From Zoogloea oryzae (GTDB lineage: Bacteria; Pseudomonadota; Gammaproteobacteria; Burkholderiales; Rhodocyclaceae), in NCBI RefSeq assembly GCF_030161255.1, contig NZ_BSPX01000005.1, positions 1-64,000 of the forward strand: DNA of 64,000 nucleotides, written 5' to 3'. The position numbers were made by a program, and so were the translations under genes. Below, one piece after another: positions 59,880 to 64,000 of the stretch. Each line of letters begins with the position of its first letter. Positions within the stretch are counted from its first letter, which is position 1. The notes under the pieces are model-generated. The model did not search any database. It saw only the letters and a program-made list of their open reading frames with translations, and was not told the DNA's origin.

Positions 59880-61299
59880 GGGTGGCCTCGCTGTCGGCGC
59901 TGATGTGCTGGACGATGGTGCGCAGCTTGCCGTTGGCGGTGCGCGCCATGGACGACACCTCCTGCAGCTCGGCATCCACCATGCCGTGGAACTTGGTCTG
60001 GAAGAACTGCTGCAGCTCGCAGCAGGTCTCGCGGGTCAGGCCGGCGCCGGCCTGCAGGCGCACGATCAGCCGGCCCGGCTCGAACTGCTCGTACTGCAGC
60101 GCGTCGATCCGCGCAAAGGCCGGCGGACGCAGACCGCCCACCGAGGTCATCGGAATCGCCCGGCCGTCGCGGCCATAGATGAAGTCGGAGTCGCGCCCTT
60201 CGATGCGTTCGAGCACTGCAAAGCCCGGCAGGTCGGGATGCTCAGGGCCGGTGGACCACTGGGCGATGTCGCCGGTGCGGTAGCGGATGAAGGGCATCAC
60301 CCGGTTGTCGAAGCCGGTGACGACGATTTCGCCGGAGACGCCTCGCTCGGTGATGACGCAGCCTTCGTGGTCGATCAGCTCGACCTTGCCGTACAGCGGC
60401 CACACGAAGTAGCGCGGGTCGTCGGGCATCGAGGCGGCCATCACGGCGCGCTCCGAGTGGCCGTAGTGCAGCAGCACCGGGCACGGGAACACGCGCCGGA
60501 TGGTGTCGAGCATGAAGGGCTCGACGGTCTCGGAAAAGAGCTGCACGCCCCGCACGCGACGGACGAAATCCGCATGCTCGGGGTGCTTGTCCAGCCAGTT
60601 GGCAAACAGGTACACCGCCGACGGGTAGCCCTGGATGCCGCTCACCCGGTGGCGGCGGGCGGCCGCCACGTGGCCGGGCATCAGGTCATCGATGAGGTGA
60701 TTGGGGCTGATCGCCAGCATCCGCTTGATCGGGTCGTAGCTGTGGGTCACGCCCTCCTCCGCGCCGCGCACGTTGCGGCCGCGCAGGGACAGGATGGTGA
60801 CGCGGCGGCGGTAGCCCAGGCGACGATTGAAGCTGTCGATGTACGCCGTCTCCTTGCAGCGGGTGAGGCCACGCTCCAGCATGAAGCGCAGGGGCTCGGA
60901 CGAGGAGCCGCTGGTCTGCATCGGCAGGCCGGCGTCGGGCGGGCAGGCGGTGGAGCGGTAGGCCTGGGGATGGCGTTTCAGGTCGAGGCGCGTGGTCAAC
61001 GGGAAGGCCGCCAGCCACGCCTCCACCGGCGCTCCGTCGCACAGCAGCGCGAGCACGCCAGCGTAGGCCGGCACCGTCTCGGCGGCCCAGCGCAGGGTGC
61101 GACGCAGGCGCTCGTCGGCCAGCAGCTTCAGCTTCTCGGGGCAGCGCAGCTGGGCCTCGGCGAGAAAACGCCGGTAGCCGGTGCCGTAGCGCATGGCCTT
61201 CGGCAGGCAGCCGTAAGCCAGTCCCAACGGGGTCTTGATCCACTGGGGGGCATCCAGGTACTTGCCCAGCCAGCGGTAGAGATGGTCCTCGACGCTCAT
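59872..61299 (-). CDS. CapK/phenylacetate-CoA ligase-like protein 2
   Basis: A 475-residue adenylate-forming-like protein. It has MQTSGSSSEPLRF (loop), TILSLRGRNVRG, SPNHLIDDLMPGHVAA, YPSAVYLFANWL, VLLHYGHSERAVMAASMPDD, VMPFIRYRTGDIAQW, RDSDFIYGRDG and RTANGKLRTIVQHI. It is a close paralogue of the gene just upstream: the two align over nearly their whole lengths, including the start (EDHLYRWLGKYLDAPQWIK against EDWGYRWLKRYMDAPQWVK). Four bases separate them. Tandem duplication followed by divergence suggests two related acyl or aromatic substrates. Confidence 0.87.
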   Translation of the reverse strand: MSVEDHLYRWLGKYLDAPQWIKTPLGLAYGCLPKAMRYGTGYRRFLAEAQLRCPEKLKLLADERLRRTLRWAAETVPAYAGVLALLCDGAPVEAWLAAFPLTTRLDLKRHPQAYRSTACPPDAGLPMQTSGSSSEPLRFMLERGLTRCKETAYIDSFNRRLGYRRRVTILSLRGRNVRGAEEGVTHSYDPIKRMLAISPNHLIDDLMPGHVAAARRHRVSGIQGYPSAVYLFANWLDKHPEHADFVRRVRGVQLFSETVEPFMLDTIRRVFPCPVLLHYGHSERAVMAASMPDDPRYFVWPLYGKVELIDHEGCVITERGVSGEIVVTGFDNRVMPFIRYRTGDIAQWSTGPEHPDLPGFAVLERIEGRDSDFIYGRDGRAIPMTSVGGLRPPAFARIDALQYEQFEPGRLIVRLQAGAGLTRETCCELQQFFQTKFHGMVDAELQEVSSMARTANGKLRTIVQHISADSEATHA

Positions 61300-61303
61300 G
61301 ATC

Positions 61304-62740
61304 CTAGTTTCTTGCCAGAGTCTCCGCGGGCCGCTCGGTGAGGTGCTGGATCATCAGCCGGCGCTTGCCGCGGGCGGTGCGCTCGATGTGCGGCACCACC
61401 TGCAGCTCGGCATCCACGAGGCCCAGCAGCTTGGTCCGGAAGTAGTCGTCGATCACCGCCAGCACGGCGGGATCGAGGGGTTCGGCCGATTGCAGGCGGA
61501 CGGTGATCCGCCCCGGCTCGTGTTGTTCGTACTGGGTGGCCTCCACCTTCAGGAAGGCCGGCGGACGCAGCCCGCCCAGGGACGCCACCGGAATCCGGCG
61601 GCCGTCACGGGCCACGAAGTAGTCGTTGCTCCGTCCGTCAATGCGCTCCAGCACCGGGTAGCCGGGCAGCGCCGGATGGGGCGCGCGGTCCGACCACATG
61701 GCCAGATCGCCGGTGCGGTAGCGGATGAAGGGCATCGCCTTGTTGTCGAAGCCGGTGGCCACCACCTCGCCCTGCACGCCGGGTTCGGTGATCGGCTGGC
61801 CGGCTTCATCCACCAGCTCCACGTGGCCATACAGCGGCCACACGAAGTAGCGGTGGTCGTCGGGCATCGAGCCGGCCATCACCGAGCGCTCCGAGTGGCC
61901 GTAGTGCACCAGCACCGGGCAGTCGAAGACCTTCTCGATCAGCGCCACCATGCCTTCGTCGGCGGATTCGGAGAACAGCTGCACGCCCCGCACCGCCTGG
62001 GTGAAGCGCGGCACCGGGTTGAACTCCAGCCAGCGGGCCAGCTCATAGACCGCCGACGAGTAGCCCTGGATGAAGCTCACCCCGTACTTGATGGCCGCGT
62101 CCACGTGGCCGGGCATGTAGGCGGCGTCCAGGTGGTTGGGGCTGACCCACAGCATCTGCTTGATCGGCTCGTAGCTGTGCAGCGGGCCGGTGTCGGCTGC
62201 CGCGCCGCGGATGTTGCGGCCGCGCAGGGAGAGCACCACGTCCTGCCGGGTCAGGCCGATGCGCCGGCTGAAGGCTTCGATGTAGGCGGACTCCTTCGAG
62301 CGGGTGACGCCCTTCTGCAGCGCAAACTTGAAGGGCTCGGCCACCGAGCCGCTGGTCTGCATGGGCAGGCGCTCGGCCTCGCCGCAGGCGGTGGAGAGGT
62401 ACGCCTCGGGGTTGCGCTTGTAGTCGAGCTTGGTCATCAGGGGGAAGAGCGCCAGCAGCTCGGAGAGCGGCATGTCGATGAGCAGCTGGGCGGCCAGCGC
62501 GGCGTAGGCCGGCACGGTCTGGATCGCCCACATCAGCGTCTCGCGCAGGCGCGATTCGGACAGGCGCTGGATCTCGGCCGGATCGGCCAGGCTCGCCTCG
62601 TCGCGGAAACGCGCGAAATCCTTGCCGTGGCGCCAGCGGTCGGGCAGCAGGCTGTAGAGGCGCCCGAGGGGCTCCTTCACCCACTGGGGGGCGTCCATGT
62701 AGCGCTTGAGCCAGCGGTAGCCCCAGTCTTCAATCCCCAT
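61304..62740 (-). CDS. CapK/phenylacetate-CoA ligase-like protein 3
   Basis: A 478-residue paralogue of the following gene. It has MQTSGSVAEPFKF, VVLSLRGRNIRG, SPNHLDAAYMPGHVDAA, YSSAVYELARWL, VLVHYGHSERSVMAGSMPDD, AMPFIRYRTGDLAMW, RSNDYFVARDG and RTARGKRRLMIQHL. Position-by-position agreement between the pair is high in all these blocks, so the duplication is easy to see. The gene starts 15 bases after the WecG/TagA-type gene. The activity is not known from sequence alone. Confidence 0.87.
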   Translation of the reverse strand: MGIEDWGYRWLKRYMDAPQWVKEPLGRLYSLLPDRWRHGKDFARFRDEASLADPAEIQRLSESRLRETLMWAIQTVPAYAALAAQLLIDMPLSELLALFPLMTKLDYKRNPEAYLSTACGEAERLPMQTSGSVAEPFKFALQKGVTRSKESAYIEAFSRRIGLTRQDVVLSLRGRNIRGAAADTGPLHSYEPIKQMLWVSPNHLDAAYMPGHVDAAIKYGVSFIQGYSSAVYELARWLEFNPVPRFTQAVRGVQLFSESADEGMVALIEKVFDCPVLVHYGHSERSVMAGSMPDDHRYFVWPLYGHVELVDEAGQPITEPGVQGEVVATGFDNKAMPFIRYRTGDLAMWSDRAPHPALPGYPVLERIDGRSNDYFVARDGRRIPVASLGGLRPPAFLKVEATQYEQHEPGRITVRLQSAEPLDPAVLAVIDDYFRTKLLGLVDAELQVVPHIERTARGKRRLMIQHLTERPAETLARN

Positions 62741-62755
62741 TCCCTGCCCCCCTGC

Positions 62756-63487
62756 TCAGCGCCGGACCCATTCGCGCGCAAACAGCGCAACGAAGGCCAT
62801 GTCGTCGATGAAGTAGCGGCGGAACATCCGCCGTGGCTCCTGCAGGAAGCGGTAGAACCACTCCAGCCCGGCGTTCTGCATCCACACCGGCGCACGCTTG
62901 ACGAGGCCCACGGCCACATCGAAGGTGCCGCCGACGCCCATCGCGAAGGGGATCTTCATCGCCGCCTGGTAGCGGGCGAGGAAGGCCTCTTTCTTGGGCG
63001 AGCTGATCGCCACGAACAGGATGTCGGCGCGGGCCGCGGCGATCTGCTCGACCACCTGGGCTTCCTCCTCGGGCTTCCAGTAGCCGTTGCGGTAGCCGGC
63101 GATGGTGAGGCCGGGGTAGCGGGCCGGGTACAGCCGCGCGACGCCGCTCACCACCTCTTCACGGGCACCCAACAGATAGACGCGCCAGCCTTTCTTGGCG
63201 GCCTGGGCCATCAGCGCCTCGAACAGATCGACGCCGGTGACGCGCTCTTTCAGCGGCTTGCCGAGCAGACGCGAGGCCCACACCACGGGCATGCCGTCGG
63301 CGTTGATGAGGTCGCAGTCGTTGATGATCTGACGCAATGCGGGGTCGCGGCTGGCCTTGACGATCTTGTCCACATTGACCACCACGTGCTGGTGCGGCGT
63401 GCCCGCATGGATGAAGCCCTCGACGACACCGAGGGTCTCTTCCATGTTCAGGTTGTCGACCTTGCATCCCATCAAATCAATTCTCAT
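62756..63487 (-). CDS. WecG/TagA/CpsF family glycosyltransferase
   Basis: A 243-residue GT26 glycosyltransferase, of the type that adds a second sugar (for example ManNAc or ManNAcA) to a lipid-linked first sugar. Family motifs are present: VVVNVDKIVKASRDP, INADGMPVVWASRLLG, ERVTGVDLFEALMAQAAKKG, VYLLGAREEVV, LFVAISSPKKEAFLARY, MGVGGTFDVAVGLVKRAPVWMQNAGLEWFYRFLQEPRR in parts. The C-terminal amphipathic basic helix attaches it to the membrane. Its start overlaps the stop of the upstream gene (ATGA). It marks the locus as Wzx/Wzy-type or related surface polysaccharide synthesis. Confidence 0.93.
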   Translation of the reverse strand: MRIDLMGCKVDNLNMEETLGVVEGFIHAGTPHQHVVVNVDKIVKASRDPALRQIINDCDLINADGMPVVWASRLLGKPLKERVTGVDLFEALMAQAAKKGWRVYLLGAREEVVSGVARLYPARYPGLTIAGYRNGYWKPEEEAQVVEQIAAARADILFVAISSPKKEAFLARYQAAMKIPFAMGVGGTFDVAVGLVKRAPVWMQNAGLEWFYRFLQEPRRMFRRYFIDDMAFVALFAREWVRR

Positions 63488-64000
63488 TGCGCTGTTTTCC
63501 CGTCGGAATTATCCCGGCCACCATCGCTGCGACCCGTGGCGGAGGGCACGGGGCGCGTGCCGCGTACCGCCGCAAAGCGTGACCGTCTTGTCAGAAAGTC
63601 GAAAACAGTGAGCCCCGGCGCGTGGCTGAGGGTGTGCACGCAGGCAATCCCCGGCTTCCAGCCCGGCTCGATCCGCTGTTCGGTGTGTTCGATGTATTCG
63701 GTGGGCGTGAGCCGCTCGATGCGCCGCAGGCTCAGCGCGTGGCCGTATTCCGGCACGCATTCCTGGGCCGGCCGCAGCAGCTTGCCGTCGCGCATGAAGA
63801 GCGGCCCGGCCGGACGGGCAAAGCGCGCGTCGGCCACCACCGGGTTGGCGGCGTGGGGTTGCCACGGGCCCAGGGGGCTGTCGGCGTAGTAGGCGTGCAG
63901 CTCGTCGTGCTTTTCGGCGCCCGGCTCGGTGACGTTGCCGAGCATCCACCAGCGGCCCTCGTGGGCGAACAGGGTGGCGTCCACCATGTCGATGCCGGTC
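63484..64000 (-). CDS. Beta-propeller sugar-transfer-associated protein, 5' end outside the window
   Basis: The visible C-terminal 172 or so residues read TGIDMVDATLFAHEGRWWMLGNV, YYADSPLGPWQPHAANPVV, ARPAGPLFMRDGKLLRPAQEC, YGHALSLRRIERLTPTEYIEH and CVHTLSHAPGLTVFD. This is the five-bladed-propeller type found in glycosyl hydrolase family 43-like folds and in the glucosamine inositolphosphorylceramide transferase N-terminal domain family, often encoded in polysaccharide clusters, sometimes fused to a formyltransferase-like domain. The frame is open through base 64000, so the gene begins to the right. An internal ATG at 63987 is not the true start. The gene overlaps the WecG/TagA-type gene by four bases. 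Confidence 0.75.
   Translation of the reverse strand, partial: TGIDMVDATLFAHEGRWWMLGNVTEPGAEKHDELHAYYADSPLGPWQPHAANPVVADARFARPAGPLFMRDGKLLRPAQECVPEYGHALSLRRIERLTPTEYIEHTEQRIEPGWKPGIACVHTLSHAPGLTVFDFLTRRSRFAAVRGTRPVPSATGRSDGGRDNSDGKTAQ

Noticed and set aside
61298..63889. An 863-codon rightward open frame
   Set aside because: Antisense to a CapK-like gene and the WecG/TagA-type gene, both with strong family motifs on the other strand.

Overview
The window reads as chromosome of a GC-rich (roughly 65%) Gram-negative betaproteobacterium, most likely in or near the Rhodocyclales (Zoogloea, Azoarcus, Thauera and relatives). This placement is an inference from gene content: a lexA, imuA, imuB and dnaE2 mutagenesis set, FNR-type control of a multiheme cytochrome operon, lysC followed by tRNA-Ser, a FeeM-type acyltransferase and a large exopolysaccharide locus. 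Coding density is high except for one decayed island at about 9.7-11.7 kb.

Left part (0.1-9.7 kb): a leftward promoter for a gene outside the window; a fused double-ATPase peptide ABC protein; slyD overlapping a Bcp-type peroxiredoxin; lexA with a LexA box over its -10, then imuA and imuB; a MATE exporter; and an M61 peptidase. From 9.7 to 11.7 kb there is no intact gene. This stretch holds pieces of phage-like genes (one resembling Mu GemA), three long imperfect repeats plus a partial fourth, inverted repeats, DnaA-box-like nonamers and one perfect DnaA box beside an AT-rich tract.

11.7-21.2 kb: a divergent LysR regulator/ferredoxin-NADP reductase pair; a secreted PHB-depolymerase-type esterase coupled to a MAPEG protein; an MsbA-like exporter; an orphan FeeM-type N-acyl amino acid synthase; an amino-acid binding protein broken by an amber codon at a conserved Trp; a glycine-zipper lipoprotein; and ettA. 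21.2-26.5 kb: a leftward five-gene electron-transfer operon (heptaheme cytochrome, cytochrome b, monoheme cytochrome, decaheme MtrA/DmsE-type cytochrome, MtrB/PioB-type porin) with an FNR-like site upstream. Together these could carry electrons from quinol across the periplasm and outer membrane.

26.6-55.4 kb: mostly housekeeping and signalling genes. A MOSC protein is followed by a subtilase with a GlyGly-CTERM tail and a separate I9-like prodomain protein just upstream. LexA-controlled dnaE2 lies 25 kb from imuAB. Next come an acyltransferase, a histidine kinase/response regulator/hemerythrin group, tRNA-Ser(GCU) downstream of lysC, a small HTH regulator, a radical SAM protein divergent from queD, an FAH-family hydrolase, a DJ-1 protein, a GST, deaD, a PhoU-like/Pit phosphate pair, a DUF1615 lipoprotein, an acetyl-CoA hydrolase-family CoA-transferase, rlmJ, a MazG-like enzyme, a gamma-carbonic anhydrase, an endonuclease/phosphatase-family protein and an HDOD protein.

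55.4 kb to the end: a leftward, tightly overlapping polysaccharide locus with a heparinase II/III-like protein, three CapK/phenylacetate-CoA-ligase-like proteins (two of them tandem paralogues), a family 4 glycosyltransferase, a WecG/TagA-type transferase and the 3' part of a sugar-transfer-associated beta-propeller protein. It continues past the right edge.
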